A stretch of 28,506 nucleotides of DNA from positions 1-28,506 of the IMG/VR virus record IMGVR_UViG_3300048438_000210; one strand, written 5' to 3'. The position numbers and the translations under genes are program-made. Below the pieces are notes generated by a model that made no database searches, had not been told where the DNA came from, and worked only from the letters and a program-made list of their open reading frames with translations. Shown one piece after another: positions 1 to 8,730 of this stretch (position 1 is the first letter of the stretch; each line of letters starts with the position of its first letter). The DNA is from a virus.

Positions 1-1
1 A

Positions 2-199
2 TCAAAAGGGTCATCTGTTGCAGTCGACGGAAGGCTCGATGTCAGTAATTGGGAAGATAAAAACGGTAATAAAAGAAATAAGATTTTCTGCACGGCAGAT
101 AGTGTTCATTTTTTAAAAAGTAAAAACACAGAGGCCGACCAAAATCCAAGCCCAATGCGAGAAGAAATCGAGGAAGACCCAGACGAGGTGCCATTTTAA
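2..199 (+). CDS. ssb: Single-stranded DNA-binding protein, C-terminal part (5' end outside window)
   Basis: The open frame runs in from the left edge and ends with TAA at 197-199. The visible 65 residues begin KGSSVAVDGRLDVSNWED, which matches the OB-fold strand region of bacterial-type SSB (compare KGSQVYIEGQLRTRKW in E. coli SSB). They continue through a hydrophobic strand (FCTADSVHFL) into a short disordered linker and an acidic tip ending DPDEVPF. That acidic tip with terminal Pro-Phe is the SSB signature for binding partner proteins such as helicases and recombinases. The linker is much shorter than in E. coli. This is a bacterial-type SSB, not a T4 gp32. Its stop codon overlaps the next start by one base (TAATG), so the glycosyltransferase downstream is probably translationally coupled. 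The role is replication and recombination, fitting the RecA- and DnaB-like genes at the other end of the window. Confidence 0.85.
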   Translation, partial: SKGSSVAVDGRLDVSNWEDKNGNKRNKIFCTADSVHFLKSKNTEADQNPSPMREEIEEDPDEVPF

Positions 200-1287
200 T
201 GAAAGAATTAATAATTAAATGCCCTATTAATCACCTTTCGTTTGGCAACATATCATACAACCTACTAAAAGCAGTATATAAAAAAAATATCAATGCATAC
301 ATTTTTCCCGTAGGCAATAAAGTAGACCTGGGGGTTTTTGATAAAACTGATCAAGGGTTCTCTGAGTGGTTGCAAAACTCAATAAGCAATAGATACAGCA
401 AGCTTAATAGAGATGTCCCTTTCTTAAACATATGGCATATTTCAGGCGCAGAGGAAAGAATTTCAGATAATTGTGTTTTATATACATTTCACGAAACCAG
501 TCATTCAACAGAGGCAGAGGAGAATATCTGTAAACTTTATAATAAAGTTATATTCAGTAGTAGCTATTCATTTAATATATTCAATAATACTAATAACAAT
601 TACTCCTTCTCAAATCCTGGATTCGATCAAGATTTCTATATAAATAACAATTATAAACTTGAAAATAAAATACATTTCGGGTTAATGGGAAAGTGGGAAA
701 AACGAAAAAACACCGCACAAATCATTAAAACATGGATAAAACTTTTTGGAAACAATCATAACTATCAACTTTCCTGTTGCGTAGGTAATGATTTTTTATC
801 AAAAGAAACTATAGATCATCTAAAGCATTCTGTGCTAGAGGGTAGAAGCATCACAAATATAAATTTCCTTGATTTTATTCCAAAAAATTCGCAGGTCAAT
901 ACATACTTAAATTCAATAGATATTGATCTAGGAGGTATGAGCGGGGCAGAAGGCTGGAACCTTCCATCCTTTAATGCAACGTGTTTAGGTAAGTGGAGCA
1001 TCGTACTGAATGCTACAGCGCATAAAGACTGGGCAAATGAAAGTAATTCAATCTTAGTACAACCAACTGGAGAAGAACCTATAAAGGACGGAATCTTTTT
1101 TAAGAAAGGCGCTGATTTTAATCAAGGGAATAAAGCTTCATTTAAACAAAGTGACCTTGAGGAGGCTATGCTAAAAGCAGTAAATAAAATAGAAAATAAT
1201 ACAATAAATACAGAGGGAATAGAATTATCTAAAAAATTCACATACGAAAAAACTGCGAATAATATATTAAAATATTTTGATTTATAA
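199..1287 (+). CDS. GT-B type glycosyltransferase (GT4-like)
   Basis: A 362-residue protein whose ATG overlaps the ssb stop codon. The N-terminal half has the look of a GT-B acceptor domain, with YTFHETS near residue 94 and KVIFSSSYS near 115, as in family 1/4 glycosyltransferases. The second Rossmann domain starts near residue 157 with IHFGLMGKWEKRKN, the typical strand-loop-helix that opens the nucleotide-sugar domain. Near residue 248 GAEGWNLPSFNATCLGKW resembles the donor-binding E-x7-E region of GT4 enzymes, with the second acidic residue not clearly kept. No signal peptide or membrane segment is seen, so it should act in the cytoplasm. It lies just upstream of a fibre gene cluster, so virion protein or surface glycan modification is a plausible but unproven role. 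Donor sugar and acceptor cannot be read from the sequence. Confidence 0.75.
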   Translation: MKELIIKCPINHLSFGNISYNLLKAVYKKNINAYIFPVGNKVDLGVFDKTDQGFSEWLQNSISNRYSKLNRDVPFLNIWHISGAEERISDNCVLYTFHETSHSTEAEENICKLYNKVIFSSSYSFNIFNNTNNNYSFSNPGFDQDFYINNNYKLENKIHFGLMGKWEKRKNTAQIIKTWIKLFGNNHNYQLSCCVGNDFLSKETIDHLKHSVLEGRSITNINFLDFIPKNSQVNTYLNSIDIDLGGMSGAEGWNLPSFNATCLGKWSIVLNATAHKDWANESNSILVQPTGEEPIKDGIFFKKGADFNQGNKASFKQSDLEEAMLKAVNKIENNTINTEGIELSKKFTYEKTANNILKYFDL

Positions 1288-1311
1288 TTTCTTTTTATAT
1301 ATTATAAGTAT

Positions 1312-1650
1312 ATGCCAATTTATTTATTCCAGCATCCAGAATCAGGTGAGCAAGTTGAAGTTCTCCTGGGCATGAATGATGATAAGTTCTATATAGATGA
1401 ACACGGGACAGAATGGCAAAGGGTATTTCTTGCGCCAAATGCAACTATTGACGGAGAACTTGACCCTTTTTCATCCAGAGGCTTCGTAGATAAAACAAAT
1501 TCCAAGGGTTCAATGGGAGACTTAATGGAGAGATCTAAGGAGATGAGCGAAAAAAGAAAGAATAAACTAGGTTACGATCCCGTACAGAAGAAATATTTTC
1601 AAGAATATTCTAAAAAAAGAAGAGGAATCAAGCATACACTTGATAGATAA
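1312..1650 (+). CDS. Small FmdB-like phage protein lacking zinc-binding cysteines
   Basis: A 112-residue protein beginning MPIYLFQHPESGEQVEVL, which has the layout of the FmdB/zinc-ribbon family start (MPIYEYxCxxCG) but contains no cysteine at all, so it cannot bind zinc that way. The middle (residues 30-60) has an EWQRVFLAPN stretch, and the C-terminal half is basic and helical (SKEMSEKRKNKLGYDP, then QEYSKKRRG). Similar small proteins occur in marine tailed phages near structural genes, but I know of no established function. An AT-rich stretch with a possible TATATT -10 at 1298-1303 sits 8 bases before the start, and there is no Shine-Dalgarno. Identification of the family is by N-terminal pattern only. 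Confidence 0.6.
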   Translation: MPIYLFQHPESGEQVEVLLGMNDDKFYIDEHGTEWQRVFLAPNATIDGELDPFSSRGFVDKTNSKGSMGDLMERSKEMSEKRKNKLGYDPVQKKYFQEYSKKRRGIKHTLDR

Positions 1651-1669
1651 ATAATTTCTCTCAATTCCT

Positions 1670-1679
1670 GGTGTAATAG
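1670..1679 (+). promoter_or_regulatory. Candidate phage promoter (GTGTA class) before the 749-aa fibre gene
   Basis: GGTGTAATAG followed by exactly 5 bases and the ATG at 1685. It is one of about eight GTGTA-type elements in the window that directly precede a start codon. No -35 box and no Shine-Dalgarno are visible in the 34-base gap between genes. Promoter activity is inferred from recurrence and position. Confidence 0.45.
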
Positions 1680-1684
1680 TATAT

Positions 1685-3934
1685 ATGCCGGACTATCAAA
1701 AGAACCCTTTATTCACCTCTGAGATTAATAAAATCCAGAGTCATGAGCCAAATATATCATTTGGTTATTCCTGGGATGGCATTTCAGGAAAATGGGTACC
1801 AACACCCAAAGATATCAATGTAGTTGCAACTGTTGACATGACCTCTACGGATGCTATATTAGAGGGAATATCTGGTGAGCTTTCAAATATACACGTAGAT
1901 GTCGCTCTAGATAGCGATACTCGTGCACATGAATTACTGGAATCTATATCTGGATCTCTTACTGGTGTAGCAGAAGTAGGAGATACAGCTACTCATGAAT
2001 TATTATCAGGTATCTCTGGACAATTATCAGGAATACATGTAGATGTCGAAATTGACAAAGATGAAAGAACACATGAACTTTTAGAGTCAATATCAGGGTT
2101 CTTGGGTGGAGTTGGAGAGGTTAATGATAAAACTAGTCACGAACTATTAGAATCTATATCTGGATATCTCGGGGGAGTAGGTAAAGTTAATGACCAAATT
2201 AGTCATAGCTTACTCAGTGGAATATCAGGTCAACTTAACGACATTCACGTTGATGTTGAAATTGATAGTGATACGAGATCTCATGAATTACTTGAATCTA
2301 TATCTGGATTTCTAGGTGCCGCAGGTAAGGTTGACGACGAAACAACGCATCATTTACTAGAAGGGATATCCGGTCAACTTGACAGCATTCACGTTGACGT
2401 TGAAATTGATAGTGACACTAGGTCTCATGAATTACTCGAATCGATATCAGGATTCTTAGGTGAAGTAGGGAAAGTTGATGATGAAACAACACATGAATTA
2501 CTAGAAAAGATATCTCAAGACTTGCAAGAAATACATGTGGACGTAGCGATTGATAGCGATACTAGATCGCATGAGCTACTGGAGTCAATATCTGGCTACG
2601 CTAAAGCTTTTGATAAAATAGATGATGGCACCACACATGAAATATTATCTGGCATCAGGGGTGATTTACAAAATACTGAAGCAGGTTATATAAATATCCT
2701 AGAAGAAATTTCCTCTAAGCTAGATTCTGTAGAACAAGCGGCACTACAAGATCATGATATAAAAACACATAACCTCATAGAAGCTTTTTCAGAACAAAAC
2801 ACACAAGACTTACAAGTTATAAATGAAAGCCTGCAGAATGTCACTGTAGATATTCGAGGAAACGACCTCTCTGATAGCAAAACGCACGAATTATTATCTG
2901 GAATATCTGGGCATAGCGATTGTCACTACAAACAAAATCATAGAATGCTTGGGGCAATTAAAGATAATGCTGAAAATTTAAGCTTATCCGTAGAAGAGCT
3001 CAAGAAAGATTTTAGAGAAACAACCTACCATAAAAAAGTTTACGAAAAACACGTACTAATGCCAGAAGAATCTCCAGAGCCGTCACAAACCGAACCTCTT
3101 TCTTTTGAGGAGAAAATATTTAAACTAAGAAAAGATAGGCAGAATAATGAGTTTTTATTTATGAAAGAATCCTATGATGGAGTGCAACTAGAAAGAATAG
3201 AAGACATGGAAGAGTCTATGGCTTTTGCTATATACGGAGAAAAATATATCGGAGACGATTCTGATTGGCACAGCTTTTTTCCATTAGCAAAACGAATGGG
3301 TAATAGCGATAGGGTTAATTTATTTAATAATGACATATACCCCCTAGAAATAAAATTTCAAGGGGGAGATCCTACCTGGATTGATCCTGGTTACAAAGTA
3401 GAAATGTCTAAAGAAGAAGCGTCTCAGCTATTTATAAGGAACCAGTTTGCCATATCAAAATTTGAAATAGAATACTCCCTACAAAGACTTTATACCCCAG
3501 AAGAAGAATTTACAAGAAATGACGAACATCCTTATACTGCAGGCCATCAATCTTACGGTAGAATTGGATTAACTTCTGTAGCAATCAGCGAAAGCTTCCT
3601 ATATGTAAAATACTTAAATAAATGGAAGCGTGTCGCTATAGCCAGCTGGGAAGATATAGACGTAAGAACACAGCATGCCTTCCCAATATCTTATTTTAAT
3701 GCATACTCTACAGAAAACTATTTATACCTAGATGCAAACGATGGAGAAAGAAGAGTATTAATCGCAGACTGGGAAATTACAGATAAAATACCATTAGATA
3801 GTCATAATAAAATATGGGCGGACAGTAATTATATATATGCCAAACTCCCAAGTAGGCTAGATTCATTATGTGACGACAGATTAGGCCACTCATCCTGGAA
3901 AAGATACCCACTAACAATTTACAATAAGTCATGA
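1685..3934 (+). CDS. Repeat-rich structural protein, probable fibre
   Basis: A 749-residue protein in three parts. Residues 1-55 form a unique N-terminus. Residues 56-330 are a tandem array keyed on HELLxSISG, in which units of 22 and 26 residues largely alternate. The longer units carry an extra IHVDVEID strand-like segment, so the array looks like helix segments interrupted by short beta elements, as in trimeric fibres. Residues 330-460 are helical and charged. The last 150 residues contain two or three related segments (FLYVKYLNKWKRVAIASWE, YLYLDANDGERRVLIADWE, then YIYAKLP with SWKRYPL) that look like a beta-rich head. There is no signal peptide. It overlaps the next gene by ATGA. A virion fibre or tail-associated role is inferred from the architecture and neighbours; the attachment site and receptor are unknown. 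Confidence 0.7.
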   Translation: MPDYQKNPLFTSEINKIQSHEPNISFGYSWDGISGKWVPTPKDINVVATVDMTSTDAILEGISGELSNIHVDVALDSDTRAHELLESISGSLTGVAEVGDTATHELLSGISGQLSGIHVDVEIDKDERTHELLESISGFLGGVGEVNDKTSHELLESISGYLGGVGKVNDQISHSLLSGISGQLNDIHVDVEIDSDTRSHELLESISGFLGAAGKVDDETTHHLLEGISGQLDSIHVDVEIDSDTRSHELLESISGFLGEVGKVDDETTHELLEKISQDLQEIHVDVAIDSDTRSHELLESISGYAKAFDKIDDGTTHEILSGIRGDLQNTEAGYINILEEISSKLDSVEQAALQDHDIKTHNLIEAFSEQNTQDLQVINESLQNVTVDIRGNDLSDSKTHELLSGISGHSDCHYKQNHRMLGAIKDNAENLSLSVEELKKDFRETTYHKKVYEKHVLMPEESPEPSQTEPLSFEEKIFKLRKDRQNNEFLFMKESYDGVQLERIEDMEESMAFAIYGEKYIGDDSDWHSFFPLAKRMGNSDRVNLFNNDIYPLEIKFQGGDPTWIDPGYKVEMSKEEASQLFIRNQFAISKFEIEYSLQRLYTPEEEFTRNDEHPYTAGHQSYGRIGLTSVAISESFLYVKYLNKWKRVAIASWEDIDVRTQHAFPISYFNAYSTENYLYLDANDGERRVLIADWEITDKIPLDSHNKIWADSNYIYAKLPSRLDSLCDDRLGHSSWKRYPLTIYNKS
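1846..2670 (+). repeat. In-frame tandem repeats of 66 and 78 bp (22/26 aa) in fibre gene
   Basis: At least eleven units in frame, each starting near HELLESISG or HELLSGISG. The spacing between successive HELL motifs is 22 or 26 codons. The 26-codon units add IHVDVEID. The DNA has diverged between units more than the protein, which suggests selection on the repeat protein and an old array. Confidence 0.8.
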
Positions 3935-4587
3935 AAATAAGCAAGTTTAAAGAAATAAGTAACTATAAAGAAGTTAAAGATAAAAATGATGTCAAGAACT
4001 TATTAACTAATATTCAGGATTCCAATGAAAATATATCAATAAATACTGAAGGCTTGCAGGAAATAAAAACATCAATCGAAAACCTGCCAACTAGAACTGA
4101 CAAAACAACCATATTTAACCAAAAAGTTGAAGAGGATTTAATCATCATGGAAACTCCAGATGATCTATTCTCAATACCCCAAGAATGCAAAGACTTCTTT
4201 AATGAAACTACGCAGCTGCCAGAAATCAGCCAGTTCTTCATACTTTCTGAGGAGGCAAAGGATGATAGGTGCGTTAAAAGAAAATACAACTTTGACCTAG
4301 AGCAACCTCTGGGAATTCGACAAGATACCTATATGGGCGATCCAGATGGGTTTGTTAAAATTTCAGGCGATGTACAAAATCAATTTACAGATATAACAAT
4401 AGTAAATGATACATACTATAAAGTAAAACTAAGAATAGATGACGACCAGTCTGAGATCTCAGTAGAAGACGGTTTTAGTTTAACCCTCAATGATATAGAA
4501 AAAGAAAATGAAATTTTATTTAAAAGAGATCACACGATATCAGGATATACATTAAATTATGTTGTTGAAGGTAAACTAAATAAATGA
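3931..4587 (+). CDS. Unknown structural-cluster protein, 218 aa
   Basis: The start overlaps the previous stop (ATGA), and its own stop overlaps the next start the same way, so it is the middle of a three-gene translationally coupled set. The first 70 residues are polar and probably helical (for example NISINTEGLQEIKTSIENLP). Residues 70-130 hold a mixed region with PDDLFSIPQECKDFF. The last 90 residues look beta-rich (FTDITIVNDTYYKVKLRID, then SGYTLNYVVEGKLNK), like a small beta-sandwich tip. I do not recognise a family. The position between two repeat-rich fibre-like genes suggests a virion protein such as a fibre tip or adaptor, which is inference only. Confidence 0.6.
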   Translation: MKISKFKEISNYKEVKDKNDVKNLLTNIQDSNENISINTEGLQEIKTSIENLPTRTDKTTIFNQKVEEDLIIMETPDDLFSIPQECKDFFNETTQLPEISQFFILSEEAKDDRCVKRKYNFDLEQPLGIRQDTYMGDPDGFVKISGDVQNQFTDITIVNDTYYKVKLRIDDDQSEISVEDGFSLTLNDIEKENEILFKRDHTISGYTLNYVVEGKLNK

Positions 4588-5342
4588 AAATACGTAGGCA
4601 TAAAAACTTAATCCGCGAGATTGCTCCTGGTGAGATAGTCATTGGAAATAATCCCTTTGCGCCTACATTAAAACTTGACGAACTAACAAGAAAAGCTGAA
4701 TTAGACAATAATACTGTTTTAGTCGAACCAGATTTATTACATATATCTGGTAAAAGTATAAATTATGAAACCCTAAGCATAATATCAGGATCCTTCGAAA
4801 ATAGACCTCAAGCAGAAAACAGAGACATACTACTAGAAGGAGATCTAGATCCAGACTTGAATGAATTAAGAAGCGAGGATATATCAATTAGAAGCGATTT
4901 ACAAAATGCTAGTGGCATATTAAATGATCAAATAATTAATGAATCCCAAACTAGGCAACTAGAAGACCATAACTTAAGCTCTTCAATCCTTCTTTCAAGC
5001 GGAATCCTCGATCAAGAGATATCTGAACTTGAAACAGATCTCATTACGGCAAGCGGAATCCTCAATCAAGAGATGTCTAACATTGAAACAGATCTCATTA
5101 CGGCAAGCGGAATCCTCAATCAAGAGATATCTGACCTTGAGGCAGATCTCATTACGGCAAGCGGAATCCTCAATCAAGAGATATCTGACCTTGAGGCAGA
5201 AAGCCAAGAATTAAATACAAAAATCAATCAAGCTAGCGGCGATTTAGCAACGCAAATAGAAAATATTGAATTAGAGGGTGGCGCAGTAACTTATCAGCAA
5301 GCTAGTGATTTAGCTAAAAAATGGGCAATAATTCTAGGTTAA
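4584..5342 (+). CDS. Coiled-coil repeat protein, probable fibre, 252 aa
   Basis: The start overlaps the preceding stop by ATGA. Residues 1-90 form a mixed N-terminal domain beginning MKIRRHKNLIREIAPGEIVI. Residues 90-230 are coiled-coil-like with four near-identical 18-residue units of the form DLITASGILNQEISDLEA. The last 25 residues end in YQQASDLAKKWAIILG. Eighteen residues equal five alpha-helical turns (or a heptad plus a hendecad), fitting a straight, rod-like bundle. The same 18-residue period is used by the two fibres at 18265-20754, although the sequence differs. The stop codon abuts the stop of the convergent minus-strand gene with no base between them. Probably a virion fibre or chaperone-like stalk; the exact role is unknown. 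Confidence 0.65.
   Translation: MKIRRHKNLIREIAPGEIVIGNNPFAPTLKLDELTRKAELDNNTVLVEPDLLHISGKSINYETLSIISGSFENRPQAENRDILLEGDLDPDLNELRSEDISIRSDLQNASGILNDQIINESQTRQLEDHNLSSSILLSSGILDQEISELETDLITASGILNQEMSNIETDLITASGILNQEISDLEADLITASGILNQEISDLEAESQELNTKINQASGDLATQIENIELEGGAVTYQQASDLAKKWAIILG
4999..5208 (+). repeat. 54-bp tandem repeat, about four copies
   Basis: GCGGAATCCTC recurs at 4999, 5053, 5107 and 5161, exactly 54 bp apart. The intervening sequence (GATCTCATTACGGCAA, CAATCAAGAGATATCTGA) is almost unchanged between copies. The period is 18 codons, in frame with the coiled-coil protein, so copy-number change would alter stalk length without a frameshift. Confidence 0.9.
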
Positions 5343-7469
5343 TCAAGAGGCCACTTCAGGCTCCTCGTCAGAATAAGGACTTAACGTTAAGTTTAGATTA
5401 GCAGCGGTACCTTCCGGCATAGATGATCCATGCCCCCATTCTTGGCCCTCCACCCCAGTTGCTATATCACTATTTAACATATAGTAAGTTTTGCCATTCA
5501 AATCATGGGTATGATAATCGCTAATACCTTCAGTTGATAAATAAAGCGGCCAATAATAACCAACCCCAGCAACATATGTGTAGAGCGAATCATTAGTTGA
5601 AAGATTCGGGTCGAGTGGTAATTCATCTGAATTGTCTCCAACTCCATCACCATCACTATCAACTGTTTCAGATGAGTCGTTCGGCAATGCGTCAGCATTG
5701 TCGCCAGTGCCATCTCCATCGGCATCAGCTGTTTCGGCTGGGTCATCTGGGAATTCATCCGCATTATCACCTACCCCATCTCCATCTGAATCTACAGTTT
5801 CAGTAGCATCATTAGGAAACGCATCCTTATGATCCCAAACTGTGTCGCCATCAGTGTCAACTGGCTCTCTAATTAAATCAAAATTTAACCTTAGTGGTGT
5901 TTCGTTTAATTTTGCAGCATCAAAACCCTCATTAATATGCAAAACTCCTCGTTGTGCATGAGAAAATGTTTGAAAATTCAATACATCAGATTTAAGCTCA
6001 AAATCATTAGCCAATATAGGGTCGTAAATTTTAAACTGTAAAGATGAGCTAGTTATCGTATCAGACTTGTGACCCGCAACATGGAAATTCACAGAATCAA
6101 TTTTACTAAAAATCTTTTGATCTAGATTAGATATAGCTATGTTATCATATTCTAATGGATCAATATCCATACTCAAACTAGCAAATTCAGACTCCGCAGT
6201 TACTTCTTGATTAGGTTGAAATGTATTATTAAAATTTGATTGATCATAACCTTCCCTCAATCTTTCATAGTGTCCATGCCAAGTCGAAACAAGGCGATCT
6301 GGCGACCAACTTGGAAAATGACTAGGATCATCAACCAGTTCTATATAAGTATTTTCAGGGTAATTATTAACTAGGTCAGCCACTTGTTGTTGAGTTATCG
6401 TATTAAGCGCGGCTTTAAACTGAAAGTCAAAGTAATGATTCCTACCGCTAAATGACTGAACCATTCTTAAATCTGCTCCATCATCATGATTATAACCGTA
6501 GGACAACCTAACATTATAATTATTAGGGATGGCTCCAGGAGTCTTAGCTCTATATAGCCACCAAGTGCTCCATTGATCGTATGCGTAAGTTTCAGGAAAA
6601 CTTGGTATTTGAAAATTAGTGTTCGAATTTAATTTTAAATTTGGATTCAATGGAATAGCCAAAATCGGGCGGGGCAGAGAATTATCAACGCCCCCGCTTC
6701 CATCATTCACAGCCCAGTTAGAACTTGTAATCTGGCTAGCGTTGTGAGTTGAAGAAGGAAAGCAATACAAGTTACTCAAACTAGAAAAACTTTTATTAAA
6801 ATCATAATTAATAACTGCACCAGAATATTGAAATTTTATACTACAATTATCATCTATACCGACTGAGCAATTCCTTGTTTCAACAGTAGATTGAATTCTA
6901 TTAAAAGGTTCCTCTACTAATAATGTTTTATTTTCATGATCCTTCAACCTTAGGGTATTATGCAATCTATTAATAGACAATGCGTAACTTTTCCCATCTA
7001 TATCAAATCTACAAACTTCTGACTCATTTCGGTTCGCGTGGGAACTATAATAAAATGTTATCCACCAATTACAAAAAAAACCAGACTGAAATTCATCTAG
7101 ATTTATTCCATACAAAACAGGGGTAGAACTATTTGCCCCAACAGGCATGGAAGCATAAGATTTTAGATTATTGCCATTATACAGATCATTGTCATGCAGT
7201 ATGTCCCTAGAATAAACAGGCGAGCCATATTGATAAGAACTAGCATTTTGCACTCCGAAATTAACACCATTCGACATTTCAGTTTCCCAGTTGGGATTTT
7301 CGTCCTTCCAGATTAAATCATCATCAATAGGCCAGACTCTCTTCATGCTTCCATTTATTATATTATTCGTGACTTCTTTAAAATGCTCCTCAGACAGAAT
7401 GCTTGTGCTAGACCCAGCTTTAGGCCAGATAGCTTTAATATGAAAACCTGTTCTAAGCTTCCTTGCCAT
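5343..7469 (-). CDS. LamG-like adhesin with C-terminal TSP3 repeats
   Basis: A 708-residue protein, last gene of the minus-strand block. It starts MARKLRTGF, close to MAKKIRLGF of its upstream neighbour, and both then have a concanavalin/LamG-like beta-sandwich. This region includes SGFFCNWWITFYY near residue 130 and the phage LamG-type signature NWAVNDGSGGVDN near 250. Residues 290-530 are beta-rich and unassigned. Residues 538-625 hold four thrombospondin type 3 calcium-binding repeats (DSDGDGVGDNADEFPDDP type). Residues 627-708 form the YTYV/YYWP module also found twice in the 841-aa protein. The ATG is 2 bases after the upstream stop, with a GAGG about 13 bases before it. Likely a calcium-stabilised receptor-binding or tail-fibre protein. 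No signal peptide is seen, consistent with assembly into a virion. Confidence 0.7.
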   Translation of the reverse strand: MARKLRTGFHIKAIWPKAGSSTSILSEEHFKEVTNNIINGSMKRVWPIDDDLIWKDENPNWETEMSNGVNFGVQNASSYQYGSPVYSRDILHDNDLYNGNNLKSYASMPVGANSSTPVLYGINLDEFQSGFFCNWWITFYYSSHANRNESEVCRFDIDGKSYALSINRLHNTLRLKDHENKTLLVEEPFNRIQSTVETRNCSVGIDDNCSIKFQYSGAVINYDFNKSFSSLSNLYCFPSSTHNASQITSSNWAVNDGSGGVDNSLPRPILAIPLNPNLKLNSNTNFQIPSFPETYAYDQWSTWWLYRAKTPGAIPNNYNVRLSYGYNHDDGADLRMVQSFSGRNHYFDFQFKAALNTITQQQVADLVNNYPENTYIELVDDPSHFPSWSPDRLVSTWHGHYERLREGYDQSNFNNTFQPNQEVTAESEFASLSMDIDPLEYDNIAISNLDQKIFSKIDSVNFHVAGHKSDTITSSSLQFKIYDPILANDFELKSDVLNFQTFSHAQRGVLHINEGFDAAKLNETPLRLNFDLIREPVDTDGDTVWDHKDAFPNDATETVDSDGDGVGDNADEFPDDPAETADADGDGTGDNADALPNDSSETVDSDGDGVGDNSDELPLDPNLSTNDSLYTYVAGVGYYWPLYLSTEGISDYHTHDLNGKTYYMLNSDIATGVEGQEWGHGSSMPEGTAANLNLTLSPYSDEEPEVAS

Positions 7470-7471
7470 AA

Positions 7472-8725
7472 TTAGGTATACCTCAAGTTAATTGTAGCTA
7501 ATTCAGCAGTTAAATCCGAAAGTCCTAAATCAAGACTTGTTGACGCAGAAACGTAATAGTCTGACGTTAAACTTAAATAATGATCAGTAGAAACTAGAGT
7601 GTTAGTGTTAGATTCTTTCAGCTCTGTTGTAAGTACTTGATCGACTGTGGATGCTCGCGTATCTGACAATATGCAGAATAAATCAGTAACCTTAGGTTCA
7701 ATCATCCCGTGCCCTTCGTCTGGTAGAAAATCTTCAGCTTTTATAGAAAATTTTAAGTTTCCAGATTTATTTAACTCTAAGAAAGTTGCAGATTGACCAT
7801 CTGTCAAGACTCCGACTTCATCAAGAGGGTTTTCTCCAGAATTAAAATTATTTACCACTCCAGATGATTCTGCAGGGGCATATTGCATTATTTTTTCCGC
7901 CGCATAACACCTGACCTCCCCGGGCATTCCATTGTCTTCCAAGCCGGTTCCATCATTAATTGCAACATCATCCATTGAATCACCCCTAGAGGTTCCCAGT
8001 ACATTCATTGTTTCCCACATATCAAATGATCCATCGGTCACCCAAGATAAATTTTTAAGATCGTAAGATACGCTCTTACCGTTAACCTCCCCAGTAATAA
8101 TACCCGCATTATCTAGCGACATTTTAACATTAATAAATTGGCTATAAGGAATTGTCAATAATTCACTTTCTGCCAAAATTGATCCATTGGAGTAAATATA
8201 TAATCTCTTATTAGCGTACTCACTTTGTGATACATATTCTGCTGCATCAGGTGCGATGTATACATGAACATGATTATCTGCAGTATTAGCAGTAGCAGAC
8301 GCATCAACTCCATTAAATGCAGAAAACAGTACTGCGCCTCCATAGGATGATCCATCCGATCTTGTATGCATGGGTGTCATATTCTGCCAATAATTTAAAA
8401 AGATGCCCTCATTAATATTATCAAGCTTTAAAGCTAATGATCCGTATTGACCGTTATACATATAAGATATCCCACCTTTTCCGTCAGGCCCTATTGTCCT
8501 GGCGCTAGTGGAAGAGGTTATACCAAAGCTCGATGTTGTGCTATACCTATAAGGCTTACTTAGCCAGTTAAGTTCAGAAACTTTGTTTCGATGAGTTATA
8601 TTGTCACTACTAGGATTATATCTTAAATAGTTAAAATGATTATTTCCATCGCAGCTACAAAACTTCCCGTCTATCGCAGCATACGGAGGGATAAACTCAA
8701 AGCCTAATCTAATTTTTTTTGCCAT
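7472..8725 (-). CDS. LamG/concanavalin-like phage structural protein
   Basis: A 417-residue protein. The N-terminus MAKKIRLGFEFIPPYAAIDG parallels the downstream 708-aa paralogue. The region 100-260 reads as a LamG-like jelly roll: GIFLNYWQNM, LYIYSNGSILAES, INVKMSLDNAGIITGEVNG, then DDVAINDGTGLEDN followed by MPGEVRCYAAE. The last pattern is typical of LamG-type domains in phage virion proteins. The C-terminal 150 residues are Ser/Thr-rich and beta-prone, with no TSP3 repeats. A GTGTATATA element lies exactly 5 bases upstream of the ATG, suggesting its own promoter and a leaderless start. Probably a carbohydrate-binding or decoration protein on the virion. The domain call rests on pattern recognition, not a search. 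Confidence 0.68.
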   Translation of the reverse strand: MAKKIRLGFEFIPPYAAIDGKFCSCDGNNHFNYLRYNPSSDNITHRNKVSELNWLSKPYRYSTTSSFGITSSTSARTIGPDGKGGISYMYNGQYGSLALKLDNINEGIFLNYWQNMTPMHTRSDGSSYGGAVLFSAFNGVDASATANTADNHVHVYIAPDAAEYVSQSEYANKRLYIYSNGSILAESELLTIPYSQFINVKMSLDNAGIITGEVNGKSVSYDLKNLSWVTDGSFDMWETMNVLGTSRGDSMDDVAINDGTGLEDNGMPGEVRCYAAEKIMQYAPAESSGVVNNFNSGENPLDEVGVLTDGQSATFLELNKSGNLKFSIKAEDFLPDEGHGMIEPKVTDLFCILSDTRASTVDQVLTTELKESNTNTLVSTDHYLSLTSDYYVSASTSLDLGLSDLTAELATINLRYT

Positions 8726-8730
8726 AGAAT

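Noticed and set aside
5343-5375. Bidirectional terminator at the convergent junction
   Set aside because: The only hairpin is imperfect with a bulge and there is no T-tract on either strand.
5597-5832. Plus-strand frames rich in Ser/Pro or His opposite the TSP3 repeats
   Set aside because: They are antisense to Asp/Gly-rich codons and read as simple repeats, with no initiation signal. The same holds for 10518-10818.
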